The notes: generated from the sequence alone by a model not told the origin. DNA of 64,000 nt from CAZKRL01 sp964555295 (GCA_964555295.1 CAZKRL010000009.1:1-64000), one strand, 5' to 3'; positions 23,052-32,278 are shown, counted from the stretch's first letter. Numbers and translations are program-made.

Positions 23052-25478
23052 ATGTTACTACGTTTTCTCGTTGTATTTCTATTCTTGATCCCCTTTGCGA
23101 GCCGATCGCAGCAAGTAAAGGGTTATGTGAAGGATGAGACCACACAAGAAATGGTCATTGGTGCCGTAATACGATGCAGTGGCGGCGGTGGCACCGTTAC
23201 CAATGGTGAAGGCCTTTATATTCTTGATTGCACAGGCGATTCTTTGATAATAGAGTATATCGGTTATTCGCGGAAGGCAATAGCTCTCAAAAATATCGGC
23301 GGCGGTGTTGTAAACATTTCAATCATTCCTCTTACCAATGCTTTTCAAACTGTGGTAGTCTCTGCAGGCAAATTCGAACAAGACATCAACGAGGTAACGG
23401 TGAGTATGGAAGTGTTGAAGCCTGATTTGGTGCATGACAAGAATACCATTTCAGCGGAGGACATACTTCAGCAAACCCCTGGTGTGAGTATCGTAGATAA
23501 GGAGCCTCAGATACGTGGAGGCAGTGGCTATTCTTTCGGTGCAGGTAGCAGGGTGCAAATTCTTGTGGATGACATGCCCGCTTTGAGTGGTGATGCGGGC
23601 CGACCCAATTGGGACTATCTTCCTGTAGAAAACATCTCACAAATTGAAGTCATCAAAGGTGCCAGCAGTGTATTGTATGGTAGCTCCGCATTGAGCGGTG
23701 TGATTCATTTTCGCACGGCTTATCCGGGAGCCAAACCGAAGACGGTTGTGCAATTGTATCAAGGTGTTTTCGATAACCCACGTAGCATGGGCTCTAAGTA
23801 TTGGCAAGGAAATCTTATGCGCTCAGGCGCGAACGTGTTTCATGGTCAGCGATCGGGTCAGGTGGACTGGATTCTTTCAGCAAATTTCGTAGGTGACGAT
23901 GGTCATCTAGGCCCCATCAAGGATACCGCTACAGGAAAGTTTGACAATGGCTACAATCCCTTTACGGCCGATCGATATGCGTCCAATACTCGGGGCAGAG
24001 TTACAGGAAGTATTAGAGTTCGTTCAAAAAAAATTGAAGGACTTTCATTCAGTCTCGCATCAAATTGGAATATGAGCAACTCCATGGGTACTTTGATCTG
24101 GGAGAATTCGGATACAGCCTTGTATGGCGCTTTTGCAGGCAGTGCAACGCGCACGAGACAATTGCTGGGAACTGTTGATCCCTCGGTCAGCTATTATGGC
24201 AAACGCGGTGGTCGACATGTGTTGCGCACTCGTTGGCAAAGTCTTGACAACGACAACGACAACAACCAGGGAAATTTCAGTGATCAATACTTCGGTGAGT
24301 ACCAATACTCCCAGGATTGGACAGAATGGGGTATATCAGGTCTGAGATCTACGGTAGGCGCGGTTTCTAATTCAACGTATGCTCGTGGCGAGTTATTCAA
24401 AGGAGGAAATCCTGACGGACGCAATACCGTATTCAATCGCGCTGCATACATTCAACTCGATCAAGAATTGTTGAAGAAGATACATCTCTCCGGTGGAGCA
24501 AGGTTTGAGCAGTTTGTGATGAATGGAGTGAAAAGTGAGCGACCTGTATATCGGGCAGGCATGAATATCGAATTGGCAAAATACACTTTTTTCAGATCTT
24601 CATATGGGCAGGGCTATCGCTTTCCATCTGTCGCAGAAAAATTCATTGTTACCGGTGTTGGTGCCATCAACATTTTTGCGAACCCGGATCTGGTGCCGGA
24701 AACATCGGTTAATATGGAGGCAGGCATGAGGCAAGGCTTTAAAATTGGAAACTTTATGGGTTTTGCTGATGTTTCATTGTTCCGCCAAGAGTATGAAAAT
24801 TTCATTGAGTTCACTTTTGCTGTGTGGGAGAAAATCGTTTTTCAACCCGGCGTAAATATTGAAGAATTGTTTCGCCGTTCTATCGGATTCAAATCCGTAA
24901 ATACAGGTAAAGCAAGGGTGGATGGCGCTGAATTTTCACTCACGGGTACCGGACAGATCGGAAAATTGGGATTGGATATACTCGCCGGTTATAACTACAC
25001 AAAACCGGTTTCTCTCACCCCTCAAAAGATTTACGCCAAGGCTCAAGCATCAGCCCTTGATGAAAATGGAAATGTCACCTACATGAACACCAGCAGTGAT
25101 ACGAGTGGCAACATATTGAAATATCGCATGCAACATCTCTTAAGAGCCGATGTGAATCTTAGGTATCTCGGTTGGGCGTTAGGCACCAGTGTTCGTTACA
25201 ACAGTCGTATGCAGAACATAGATAATGCATTCGAGTATTTGGAAGAGAATTTACCAAGTCTTTTCAACCCGGGCATTATACCGTGGCGCACAAATCATAA
25301 GAAGGGAGATTATGTTATCGACTCGCGTATTTCATACACCTTCAAGGGAGGGCATAGAGGTGCATTGGTCATCAGTAATTTGTTGAACAGGGAATATGCG
25401 ATTCGACCGCTTGCTATTGAAGAGCCCCGCTTGTTCACCTTCCAGTATACTTTTACGTTTCAAGGAAAAGAGAATTGA
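23052..25478 (+). CDS. TonB-dependent outer-membrane receptor with CarboxypepD-like domain
   Basis: 808 residues. Signal peptide (1-19, ending SRSQ), then a carboxypeptidase-regulatory-like domain (VKGYVKDETTQEMVIGAVI), a TonB plug (ISAEDILQQTPGVSIVDKEPQIRGG, IEVIKGASSVLYGSSALSGVIHF) and a 22-strand-type barrel ending in the aromatic YTFTFQGKEN. It imports a large ligand across the outer membrane with energy from TonB. The substrate cannot be told from sequence; a vitamin, siderophore or glycan are all possible. There is no SusD partner, so it is not a SusCD pair. kdsB overlaps its stop by 4 nt. Confidence 0.92.
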   Translation: MLLRFLVVFLFLIPFASRSQQVKGYVKDETTQEMVIGAVIRCSGGGGTVTNGEGLYILDCTGDSLIIEYIGYSRKAIALKNIGGGVVNISIIPLTNAFQTVVVSAGKFEQDINEVTVSMEVLKPDLVHDKNTISAEDILQQTPGVSIVDKEPQIRGGSGYSFGAGSRVQILVDDMPALSGDAGRPNWDYLPVENISQIEVIKGASSVLYGSSALSGVIHFRTAYPGAKPKTVVQLYQGVFDNPRSMGSKYWQGNLMRSGANVFHGQRSGQVDWILSANFVGDDGHLGPIKDTATGKFDNGYNPFTADRYASNTRGRVTGSIRVRSKKIEGLSFSLASNWNMSNSMGTLIWENSDTALYGAFAGSATRTRQLLGTVDPSVSYYGKRGGRHVLRTRWQSLDNDNDNNQGNFSDQYFGEYQYSQDWTEWGISGLRSTVGAVSNSTYARGELFKGGNPDGRNTVFNRAAYIQLDQELLKKIHLSGGARFEQFVMNGVKSERPVYRAGMNIELAKYTFFRSSYGQGYRFPSVAEKFIVTGVGAINIFANPDLVPETSVNMEAGMRQGFKIGNFMGFADVSLFRQEYENFIEFTFAVWEKIVFQPGVNIEELFRRSIGFKSVNTGKARVDGAEFSLTGTGQIGKLGLDILAGYNYTKPVSLTPQKIYAKAQASALDENGNVTYMNTSSDTSGNILKYRMQHLLRADVNLRYLGWALGTSVRYNSRMQNIDNAFEYLEENLPSLFNPGIIPWRTNHKKGDYVIDSRISYTFKGGHRGALVISNLLNREYAIRPLAIEEPRLFTFQYTFTFQGKEN

Positions 25479-26197
25479 TGAATGCTGTGAAAAAGTCATT
25501 GGTCATTATACCCGCGCGTTACGGCAGTACGAGATTCCCAGGTAAACCACTGGCCTTGATCAAAGGAGTGTCAATGATTCAACGCGTATATGATCAATGT
25601 ATGTTGTCTCAAGCACACTCGATATGGGTAGCGACCGATGACCCAAGAATTTATGATCATGTATCTGCATTCGGGGGTCGTGTAATCATGACTGCAGACA
25701 CACATACCAGTGGCACTGACAGATGTGCTGAGGCAGCGAGGAAGTGCAAGGATGAATTTGACTATGTAATCAATGTGCAAGGAGATGAGCCCTACATTGA
25801 CCCTCAACAAATCAATCAGGTCATTGCAATTCTGCAGCAGAAAAACTGTGCAATAGCCACATTAGCGGTGCCGATTTACTCTCAAGTTGAATTGCAAGAT
25901 CCCAACCGTGTGAAGGTGGTGATGAGCCGAGATCATCGTTGTCTTTATTTTAGTCGCAGCGCTATTCCGCACGACAGAGCTAAGGCGGGGGTTCAGGCAT
26001 ATCGCCACCTAGGGATTTATGGTTTTCAAAAGGAAGTATTGCAGGAAATCACTCAGCTTTCCCCATCGGCTCTCGAGACGGCAGAGGGTCTTGAACAACT
26101 GCGCTGGTTGGAAAACGAGTATATAATTTATGCGGGAATAACCACGGAAGCCGCCTTATCAGTGGATATTCCCGAAGACATCAAACACTTGCCGTAA
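25475..26197 (+). CDS. kdsB: 3-deoxy-manno-octulosonate cytidylyltransferase (CMP-Kdo synthetase)
   Basis: 240 residues. It activates Kdo with CTP for transfer to lipid A. Landmarks: IIPARYGSTRFPGKPLA, WVATDDPRIYDHV, TSGTDRCAEAA, NVQGDEPYI and SRSAIPHDR. Normal length. Its ATG overlaps the stop of the TonB receptor (ATGA), so both are made from one mRNA; the functional link is only that both act on the outer membrane. The lipid A genes lpxC/fabZ-lpxA are in the same window at 52.9 kb. Confidence 0.96.
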   Translation: MMNAVKKSLVIIPARYGSTRFPGKPLALIKGVSMIQRVYDQCMLSQAHSIWVATDDPRIYDHVSAFGGRVIMTADTHTSGTDRCAEAARKCKDEFDYVINVQGDEPYIDPQQINQVIAILQQKNCAIATLAVPIYSQVELQDPNRVKVVMSRDHRCLYFSRSAIPHDRAKAGVQAYRHLGIYGFQKEVLQEITQLSPSALETAEGLEQLRWLENEYIIYAGITTEAALSVDIPEDIKHLP

Positions 26198-26222
26198 TCG
26201 TTTTTTTGATAGTTAGAGGGCC

Positions 26223-26230
26223 TATATTTG
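26223..26230 (+). promoter_or_regulatory. -7 box of the HU/SPOR gene, 4 nt before the ATG
   Basis: TATATTTG, a perfect TAnnTTTG, then CCAC and ATG at 26235. There is no good TTTG at normal -33 spacing. Confidence 0.45.
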
Positions 26231-26234
26231 CCAC

Positions 26235-27269
26235 ATGCGCCTGGATGCCGTAATATCTGATTTGATGTACGACAACGATTGTGTTGTGGTGCCGGGATTT
26301 GGTGCTTTTCTTGCTGTGCATTCATCAGCAAAATTGAATTCACATTCACATGTGATTTATCCGCCATCAAGAAATGTTGGATTCAATTCGCGCATAAAAC
26401 ATAATGACGGAATGTTGTCGCATGCAGTATCACAACTCCTCAACATTTCAATGTCTGAGGCTCAAGTTATGGTAGAGACCGCAGTAGCATTATGGGTAAA
26501 TCAACTTGCAGTTGACCAACGCGTGGCCTTAGATGGATTGGGTGTGGTTTTTTATGATGCCAGTGGTCAGCTGCTATTTGTTCCGGATCGTCAACAGAAT
26601 TATTTGGCCTCCTCATTCGGCCTCATGCCGATGCATCTGACTGTCATTCGACCCGAGTTTGGTTCTGAAATTAAAAAGGGCGGTAGGGTTATAGATTGGA
26701 ATACGGCACGCAAATATGTTGCCGCAGCCGTTGTCTTATTGCTCTTGGGAGCTTCATGGTTGATGGGAACAAATTACAGAAGTGATATTGGTATGTCATC
26801 ATTAAATCCATTCAGTCCTATCATTGAATGCAATTATTCATCTATTGAAAACTTGGATTACCCTACAACACCTGAATTCAAATATGATAAATGGAACGAG
26901 GCCATTGCGCTTCCCTCTTCGGACGAGAAATTCGAATTTGATAAGAAGGAATCAGAAGAGGTAACGGTAGTGAGAAATGAAAGCGCACAACCGAAATCTG
27001 AGAAGAAGCCATCCCATCAAGAGTTGAATACTGAGCCGCAGGCCGTTTCGGGTTATGCTGTAATCGGTGGGGCATTTCAGGATATGGGGAATGCCAGAAG
27101 ATATAAAGCCGTATTAAAAAGTAAGGGTTATCATTCGGAGTTCGCCGGACGTAAGGGCAATTTGCAACTCGTGGCCTATGGGGTCTTTCGCACACATGCC
27201 GAGGCTGAACTTGCTCAACAAGACATCATTTCCAACGGCGAAACCGCGTGGATTAAATCATTGGAATGA
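26235..27269 (+). CDS. HU-CCDC81 and SPOR domain membrane protein
   Basis: 344 residues. The first ~125 form the HU-like CCDC81 domain of Bacteroidota (VVVPGFGAFLAVHSSA, VGFNSRIKHNDGMLSHAV, VALDGLGVVFYD). One membrane helix follows at ~158-178 (YVAAAVVLLLLGASWLMG), then a charged linker (~180-270), and a C-terminal SPOR domain (GYAVIGGAFQDMGNARRYKAVL…FRTHAEAELAQQ). SPOR domains bind denuded peptidoglycan at division sites. The HU part is on the cytoplasmic side. A division- or envelope-linked role is likely; DNA binding is not proven for this HU variant. The HAD gene overlaps its stop by 4 nt. Confidence 0.88.
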   Translation: MRLDAVISDLMYDNDCVVVPGFGAFLAVHSSAKLNSHSHVIYPPSRNVGFNSRIKHNDGMLSHAVSQLLNISMSEAQVMVETAVALWVNQLAVDQRVALDGLGVVFYDASGQLLFVPDRQQNYLASSFGLMPMHLTVIRPEFGSEIKKGGRVIDWNTARKYVAAAVVLLLLGASWLMGTNYRSDIGMSSLNPFSPIIECNYSSIENLDYPTTPEFKYDKWNEAIALPSSDEKFEFDKKESEEVTVVRNESAQPKSEKKPSHQELNTEPQAVSGYAVIGGAFQDMGNARRYKAVLKSKGYHSEFAGRKGNLQLVAYGVFRTHAEAELAQQDIISNGETAWIKSLE

Positions 27270-27901
27270 ACAGTCGTATCGCCTTAGACGGCATAAAGAA
27301 TATCATATTTGATTTTGGGGGTGTTTTGTTTGAAATCGACTACCACCTTCCTGTAAGGGCGTTCAAGCAATTGGGTTTTGAAGATTTTGATCAGCTATAC
27401 ACTCAGGCGATGCAAAGGCCTGAATTTGATCTTCTTGAAACAGGAAAGATTACGAATGAGGCCTTCCTAGAATTCCTGGGGGGCTACGTCAAAAGCGCAA
27501 CGAAAGAAGATGTTCTGCACGCATGGAATTGTATTCTCTTGCAACCGCTTTGTGATGAAATACGCTTTGTAAGCAAGGTGCGTGATGCTGGTTTTCGGAC
27601 ATTCTTGTTGAGTAATACCAATGCGATACACGTAAAGGTCTTTGAGCAAATGATACGGGATGCTATGCCGTGGCAAGAGTTTCAGATTGCTTTCGAGAAG
27701 ATTTATTATTCTAATGAGATCGGCATCAAAAAGCCCTACCCGGAAACTTTTTTGCAAGTTTGTGAGTGGAATGGTTTGAAACCTAATGAAACTTTATTCA
27801 TTGATGACAGTCTTCAGCATGTTGAGGGCGCTCGAATGGCAGGGCTTTTGTCATATCATCTGCAAAACGGCGAGAAAATTTCTGATTTGCTTCGACCTTA
27901 A
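27266..27901 (+). CDS. HAD-family (YihX-like) phosphatase
   Basis: 211 residues of the haloacid dehalogenase superfamily, type IA. Motif I is IIFDFGGVLFEIDY, as in YihX-type sugar phosphatases; the second Asp of DxD is replaced by Gly in DFGGV, typical for this subgroup, so activity must rely on the first Asp. Motif II is LLSNTNAIH, motif III the Lys in GIKKPYPE, and motif IV IDDSLQHVEGA. E. coli YihX dephosphorylates glucose-1-phosphate; the substrate here is unknown. ATGA overlap with the HU/SPOR gene. Confidence 0.88.
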   Translation: MNSRIALDGIKNIIFDFGGVLFEIDYHLPVRAFKQLGFEDFDQLYTQAMQRPEFDLLETGKITNEAFLEFLGGYVKSATKEDVLHAWNCILLQPLCDEIRFVSKVRDAGFRTFLLSNTNAIHVKVFEQMIRDAMPWQEFQIAFEKIYYSNEIGIKKPYPETFLQVCEWNGLKPNETLFIDDSLQHVEGARMAGLLSYHLQNGEKISDLLRP

Positions 27902-27923
27902 GTAGGGGTTAGTTGATCAATTT

Positions 27924-28871
27924 CTATTGAGATAATGTAGATTCAGCAACGATATAAAAGGGACGATTTTTAGACTGGAGATAGGCTTTTCCGATATATT
28001 CTCCAATGATTCCCAGTATAATTAGTTGAATGCCACCGATGAATAAAATGCTTGTTATTACTGAGGCCCAGCCACTGATGACTCGATCATCATAGAGAAA
28101 TGCCCATATGGCATAAATGCCATACAGGAATGCCATTAGGCTAATGATGAGTCCGAGAAATATGGCTACACGCAACGGTTTAATGCTGAAACCTGTTATT
28201 CCGTTTACGGCAAAAGCGGTCATCTTTCTTAGTGTGTATTTGCTTTTACCATGAAGACGCTGTGCGGGATCATAAACCAGCTTGAATTGTTTGAAGCCCA
28301 TCCAAGGAATCAATCCCCTAATGAAAAGAAAGGGATCATTCTGCTCTTTAATGATATCGGCAACCTTTCTGTCGATGAGCCTAAAATCAGCAGTGCCTTC
28401 CTCAATATGCACATCACTGATGGAGCGCAGTAACTTATAGAACAAACGTGATGACACCTTTTTAAACCATCCCAAGTTTTTGTCGGGGCGCCTTTGGGTG
28501 TATACAATTTCATACCCCTCTCTCCAACGTTCCATCATCTCAATGATAAGACCTGGAGGATGCTGCAAGTCCGCATCCATACTAATTATTACGTTCCCAC
28601 GGGCATGATCTATTCCGGCTTTCAGCGCAGCCTGATGACCGAAGTTTCTTGAAAATCTGATGTAGTGCAATTCAGAATGGGATTTTCTGAGGTATTCAAT
28701 AGTGTCTGCGGTATTGTCGTTGCTGCCATCGTCGATGAAAATAACCTCATAATCCATTTGAATTTGTTTCAATACGTCATTCACACAACTTAAAACGGCG
28801 GATATGTTTTGCGATTCATTGTAGGCAGGAATAACGATAGAAACCAAATCTTTCATGTGGACTGAGTGCAT
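27924..28871 (-). CDS. Family 2 glycosyltransferase with membrane tail (GtrB/DPM1-like)
   Basis: 315 residues (310 if the start is the ATG at 28856). The GT2 domain has SIVIPAYNESQNI, FIDDGSNDNT, the DxD in SMDADLQHPP and RFSRNFGHQAALKAG. Two C-terminal membrane helices (~230-255 and 265-290) and the motif GEYIGKAYLQSKNRPFYIV are typical of GtrB/YfdH enzymes that charge undecaprenyl phosphate with glucose or a similar sugar for envelope modification. The exact sugar is unknown. It stands alone on the minus strand, convergent with the HAD gene. Confidence 0.9.
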   Translation of the reverse strand: MHSVHMKDLVSIVIPAYNESQNISAVLSCVNDVLKQIQMDYEVIFIDDGSNDNTADTIEYLRKSHSELHYIRFSRNFGHQAALKAGIDHARGNVIISMDADLQHPPGLIIEMMERWREGYEIVYTQRRPDKNLGWFKKVSSRLFYKLLRSISDVHIEEGTADFRLIDRKVADIIKEQNDPFLFIRGLIPWMGFKQFKLVYDPAQRLHGKSKYTLRKMTAFAVNGITGFSIKPLRVAIFLGLIISLMAFLYGIYAIWAFLYDDRVISGWASVITSILFIGGIQLIILGIIGEYIGKAYLQSKNRPFYIVAESTLSQ

Positions 28872-28958
28872 ATCTGACTTATCACTTTTCGAATTAAAGA
28901 AATTTTTCTATAAAACTTCTATACCAAGGAGTAGCTCCCCATTTCCTTATTCGGCAAA

Positions 28959-29696
28959 TCAATTGCCATAAGGATTTCTTCGTTTCGCGCCGAAAAGTGC
29001 TCTGAAAAATGGAACACGTCCGTAATAGAAGCACAAACCTGCAGAATAATGAATCAAATTCCCAATTCTTCTTGGAGGCGCAGCGTGCAAACCGAATTTC
29101 CCGATGGTTTGGATATTCAGAGCAAACACTTCCTCCTTCAACCACCATTGCGCACCGAATCCTAAGTGGAATGTGGGCATTGACTTATTAAAATCTTGGC
29201 TAATGTGATGAAAACCCGCGCCCATCATTGGATATGCCGTAAGAGACATTTCACTCAAGTTGAATTTGCTTCTTCTGCCGAAAGTTCTTCTGCCGCCGCT
29301 TACACCACCGTATCGCGCGAAGAAATCAAAATGATATCTCACGTTGAACTCAGCGAAATAATATAGAAATGGAGCAACATATTTAGGCTCTGTTGCTGAT
29401 TGTTTTAGATGAGAGAAACCAAAACTAAATTCGCCGTGATACGCCCCATAAACCCTCTTTGAAAGACTAACTTTAGATGGAAATGGCGTAATAGACCACA
29501 CAGAAGTATTCAATAATTCCCGTATCCGAGATTCATCATCATCAATTGCGTTGAAACCGATTTGAATCGTAGTATTCTGAAGTGTCCATAAATATTCCCT
29601 TCCTCTGTCACGTGACCGATTCGATTGCCCATGAATTTCGCCGGCAAAACCGACTGATGAGATAATTATAAGTGCGATGTAGTTGTAGAATCTCAC
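28959..29696 (-). CDS. Outer-membrane beta-barrel protein of unknown function
   Basis: 245 residues from GTG at 29696. The open frame runs to 29822, overlapping the DUF3098 gene, but a perfect TAnnTTTG box (TACATTTG, 29710-29703) ends 6 nt before this GTG, and translation from it gives a clean signal peptide (MRFYNYIALIIISSVGF…IHGQ). The mature part alternates aromatic and small residues in about eight to ten strands (GAYHGEFSFGFSH, YYFAEFNVRYHFDFFARYGG, AGLCFYYGRVPFF), as in small outer-membrane barrels. The C-terminal tail is basic and lacks the usual final Phe. No family is recognised with confidence; PorT-like is conceivable. Confidence 0.65.
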   Translation of the reverse strand: MRFYNYIALIIISSVGFAGEIHGQSNRSRDRGREYLWTLQNTTIQIGFNAIDDDESRIRELLNTSVWSITPFPSKVSLSKRVYGAYHGEFSFGFSHLKQSATEPKYVAPFLYYFAEFNVRYHFDFFARYGGVSGGRRTFGRRSKFNLSEMSLTAYPMMGAGFHHISQDFNKSMPTFHLGFGAQWWLKEEVFALNIQTIGKFGLHAAPPRRIGNLIHYSAGLCFYYGRVPFFRALFGAKRRNPYGN

Positions 29697-29702
29697 AGAG
29701 CG

Positions 29703-29710
29703 CAAATGTA
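29703..29710 (-). promoter_or_regulatory. -7 box that fixes the GTG start of the barrel gene
   Basis: TACATTTG on the minus strand, 6 nt before GTG 29696. Back to back with the box TACTTTCG of the DUF3098 gene at 29760-29767. Confidence 0.5.
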
Positions 29711-29759
29711 ATACAACAATTGAGCCGATTCGACATGCTAGAAATGAGTCTGTAATTAT

Positions 29760-29767
29760 TACTTTCG
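29760..29767 (+). promoter_or_regulatory. -7 box of the DUF3098-uppP operon
   Basis: TACTTTCG, 21 nt before the ATG at 29789; identical to the boxes of rpsU, yebC and algH. Confidence 0.45.
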
Positions 29768-29788
29768 CCTGCGCAAATCGACAATTGT

Positions 29789-30073
29789 ATGAACGTAAAA
29801 AAAATAAATAAGACACCGTCAAAAATCATTGGTAATCCTAAATCGTTGCGCTATGTCATGACGAAGAAGAACTATCAGATTCTTTTTGGTGGGATTTTCA
29901 CTTTGTTGTTAGGTTATATGCTTATGTCAGGAGGTGGAAACCCAGATCCAGCGGTATTTGATGAATCCATTTTTTCGTTCCAAAGAATAACATTGGCGCC
30001 TATTGTGGTGTTGGTTGGATATGGTATAATTGGTTATTCAATTATGTACAAACCCAAGTCGACTGAAAATTGA
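29789..30073 (+). CDS. DUF3098 small membrane protein
   Basis: 94 residues with two predicted membrane helices (YQILFGGIFTLLLGYMLMSGG and LAPIVVLVGYGIIGYSIMY) separated by the family motif GGNPDPAVFDESIFSFQRITLAP. DUF3098 proteins are widespread in Bacteroidota, with unknown function, and commonly sit directly before uppP or the ftsX-like genes. Here the TGA overlaps the TTG start of uppP, so the two are translationally coupled. A role linked to undecaprenyl recycling or division is guilt by association only. Confidence 0.85.
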   Translation: MNVKKINKTPSKIIGNPKSLRYVMTKKNYQILFGGIFTLLLGYMLMSGGGNPDPAVFDESIFSFQRITLAPIVVLVGYGIIGYSIMYKPKSTEN

Positions 30074-30885
30074 GCTATCTAGAAGCCCTGATAATTGCCA
30101 TTGTTGAAGGGCTCACAGAATTTATTCCCGTGAGCAGCACTGGGCATATGATTCTAGCACAACATTTTCTTGGGGTTGAGAATAGCACATTTACAAAACT
30201 TTTTGTGGTTAACATTCAGCTCGGCGCGATTTTAAGTGTCGTCATTTTGTTCTGGAAGCGTTTTTTTGATTTTAGTAATCTGCGCCGGCTCAAATCACTT
30301 TATTTCAATGTGACTGTTGCTTTTATACCAGCTGTTATTCTTGGCGTCCTACTAAGCGATAAAATTGATCAACTTTTAGAAAGTCCTCTCACAGTTGGAG
30401 TAAGCCTTTTAATTGGGGGTATTATTTTAATACTTACCGATAGAATTTTTCGTGGGGATGTTTCCACACAAATGGAATTCACCGTAAAAAAATCTCTGAC
30501 AATTGGACTTTTTCAGTGCATTAGCATGATTCCGGGTGTGTCCCGATCTGCCGCTACCATTGTTGGTGGATTGTCGCAAGGTCTCAGTAGAAAGGATGCC
30601 GCGGAGTTTTCTTTTTTTCTCGCCGTACCGACAATGTTAGGAGCCACCTCACTCAAAATGATAGATACATTTCAGGAAGCTCCCGAGATATTTCATTCAC
30701 CAAAGCAGATTGGTTTGCTGCTTTTCGGAAATGTTGTAGCGTTTATTGTTGGTGCGCTTGCCATCCGGTTTTTCGTAAGTTACTTGTCGCGACATGGCAT
30801 GGGAATCTTTGGTTGGTACCGCATCGTAGCCGGTGCATTGATAATTTTTTTATACATTTCAGGTTCATCTTTGCTCATCCTATAA
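30070..30885 (+). CDS. uppP: Undecaprenyl-diphosphatase
   Basis: 271 residues, polytopic membrane protein of the BacA/UppP family. It dephosphorylates undecaprenyl diphosphate to recycle the lipid carrier of peptidoglycan and polysaccharide synthesis. Signature motifs: AIVEGLTEFIPVSSTGHM near the N-terminus and IPGVSRSAATIVGGL (about 155-170), with the basic loop RGDVSTQ between helices. The start is TTG at 30070, overlapping the stop of DUF3098 (TTGA). It precedes the glycosyltransferase at 30907 by 21 nt, so one envelope operon is likely. Confidence 0.95.
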   Translation: MSYLEALIIAIVEGLTEFIPVSSTGHMILAQHFLGVENSTFTKLFVVNIQLGAILSVVILFWKRFFDFSNLRRLKSLYFNVTVAFIPAVILGVLLSDKIDQLLESPLTVGVSLLIGGIILILTDRIFRGDVSTQMEFTVKKSLTIGLFQCISMIPGVSRSAATIVGGLSQGLSRKDAAEFSFFLAVPTMLGATSLKMIDTFQEAPEIFHSPKQIGLLLFGNVVAFIVGALAIRFFVSYLSRHGMGIFGWYRIVAGALIIFLYISGSSLLIL

Positions 30886-30906
30886 AATTGAGAATTCCCT
30901 CATGCG

Positions 30907-31686
30907 ATGAAGCTTTCTGTAGTTATCATAACGCTCAACGAGGAAAGAAATTTAGCACGTTGTCTCACCTCACTTGAAGGCTTGGCAAATGAAATTATTG
31001 TTGTTGACTCCTTTTCATCTGATCGTACTGAAGATATCGCTTTAAGCTTTAATGCGAAATTCATTCTCAATAAATTCGAAGGTCACATTCAACAAAAAAA
31101 CTTTGCCTTGCTTCAGGCCCAGGGTGATTGGATTCTATCGTTGGATGCTGATGAGGCACTAGACAATTGCTTGAGAGAGTCTATTAAGATGGTTTTGGAT
31201 TGCCCGGACCAGAAGTTTGGGTATACAATGAATAGACTCACGAATTATTGCGGCAAATGGATTCGACATTGCGGTTGGTATCCCGATACCAAACTCCGAC
31301 TGATTCGGAATGGTAAAGCGGAATGGAGAGGCGTCAATCCGCATGACAAGCTTGAATTAATGGAATCCAATAATTCTGGTCATCTACAAGGTGATATTTT
31401 ACATTATTCATATTACTCGAAAGAGGATCACTTCAAGCAGATAGAATATTTCGGAAGCATCGCTGCCAAGGAAATGTTTGCGAGTAACAAAAAAGTGTCA
31501 CTTGCTTTTTCTACAATCAAAATGACTGCTCAATTTCTTAAATCCTATTTTTTGAGGTTGGGCTTTTTGGATGGGGTTGCTGGTTGGAATGTTTCCGTTC
31601 GTTCTGCATTTGCCACTCACAGAAAATACGCAATACTTCGCGAGCTATGGCGTAAGACAAAATCCCATTCAAGGATGGATCAATAG
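30907..31686 (+). CDS. Family 2 glycosyltransferase, WaaE/KdtX-like
   Basis: 259 residues. The N-terminal GT2 fold has LSVVIITLNEERNLARCL, IIVVDSFSSDRTEDIA and the metal-binding LSLDADEAL. The middle part, MNRLTNYCGKWIRHCGWYPDTKLRLI, is typical of the WaaE/KdtX group, which adds a sugar to the lipopolysaccharide inner core. The C-terminal third is amphipathic (FLKSYFLRLGFLDGVAGW), consistent with membrane attachment. LPS core assembly is the likely pathway; the donor sugar is unknown. Confidence 0.9.
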   Translation: MKLSVVIITLNEERNLARCLTSLEGLANEIIVVDSFSSDRTEDIALSFNAKFILNKFEGHIQQKNFALLQAQGDWILSLDADEALDNCLRESIKMVLDCPDQKFGYTMNRLTNYCGKWIRHCGWYPDTKLRLIRNGKAEWRGVNPHDKLELMESNNSGHLQGDILHYSYYSKEDHFKQIEYFGSIAAKEMFASNKKVSLAFSTIKMTAQFLKSYFLRLGFLDGVAGWNVSVRSAFATHRKYAILRELWRKTKSHSRMDQ

Positions 31687-31704
31687 TAATAGTGCAATTA
31701 CTAA

Positions 31705-32259
31705 ATGGAAGGGTTAATGAATGTGAAGGGCATTAAATGGTTGTTTTTAGTTTTTCTAATGCTTCATTTAAGCTTATCGGGCCTGTACGTGTTTCGCAAA
31801 GATTTACCAAACGAATTGGCCAGGATTTCCATTGGATATTGCTCTCCCCTTTTTCATCAAAATTGGCAACTCTTTGCCCCAGATGTGGCGGTATATCATC
31901 CCGAACTCCAATTGAAATTGAGAAATAGTGATGGTAAGGTCGAATGGAAAAACGTATCCCATTACTTTGGATACAAATCAGGTGGAGTTATGAAGAGACT
32001 AGAATATAATATCGCCGCTGATTTGGCATGGGACTATACTCAAATGGTTTATTTCAAAGATGGCATACCTCAATTTGAATCTCTGCGGAAAACGAGGTCA
32101 TACAACAAAGCCGTTTTCCTTGTGCATAGTTATCTTAGGAATGCCAACATAAATATGGATTCGCTGAATATGCGGCTCGCGATTCGATTTGTGCCTGCAC
32201 CTGAATCCGTTGATTCTGCATCGGAACAATACATTGAATTGCCAATTTTCATTCAATAA
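31705..32259 (+). CDS. DUF5819-type membrane-anchored protein
   Basis: 184 residues. One N-terminal membrane helix (WLFLVFLMLHLSLSGLYVF), then a soluble domain with the family hallmark PLFHQNWQLFAPDVAVYHPELQL, which is close to the NWxLFAPxP motif of DUF5819. The start may be the ATG at 31705 or the Met five codons on. It is followed directly by the HTTM-like gene (20 nt), an arrangement also met in other Bacteroidota. Function unknown; partnership with the HTTM membrane protein is the best guess. Confidence 0.75.
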   Translation: MEGLMNVKGIKWLFLVFLMLHLSLSGLYVFRKDLPNELARISIGYCSPLFHQNWQLFAPDVAVYHPELQLKLRNSDGKVEWKNVSHYFGYKSGGVMKRLEYNIAADLAWDYTQMVYFKDGIPQFESLRKTRSYNKAVFLVHSYLRNANINMDSLNMRLAIRFVPAPESVDSASEQYIELPIFIQ

Positions 32260-32278
32260 GGTTGATGAACGCCACAAT

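Noticed and set aside
23052..25478. SusC-type glycan importer
   Set aside because: There is no SusD gene beside it and the length (808) is shorter than SusC; it is a general TonB-dependent receptor.
32189..32278. Longer start of the HTTM gene at 32189
   Set aside because: It would overlap the DUF5819 gene by 71 nt and add a non-hydrophobic stretch; the ATG at 32279 begins 20 nt after the DUF5819 stop.
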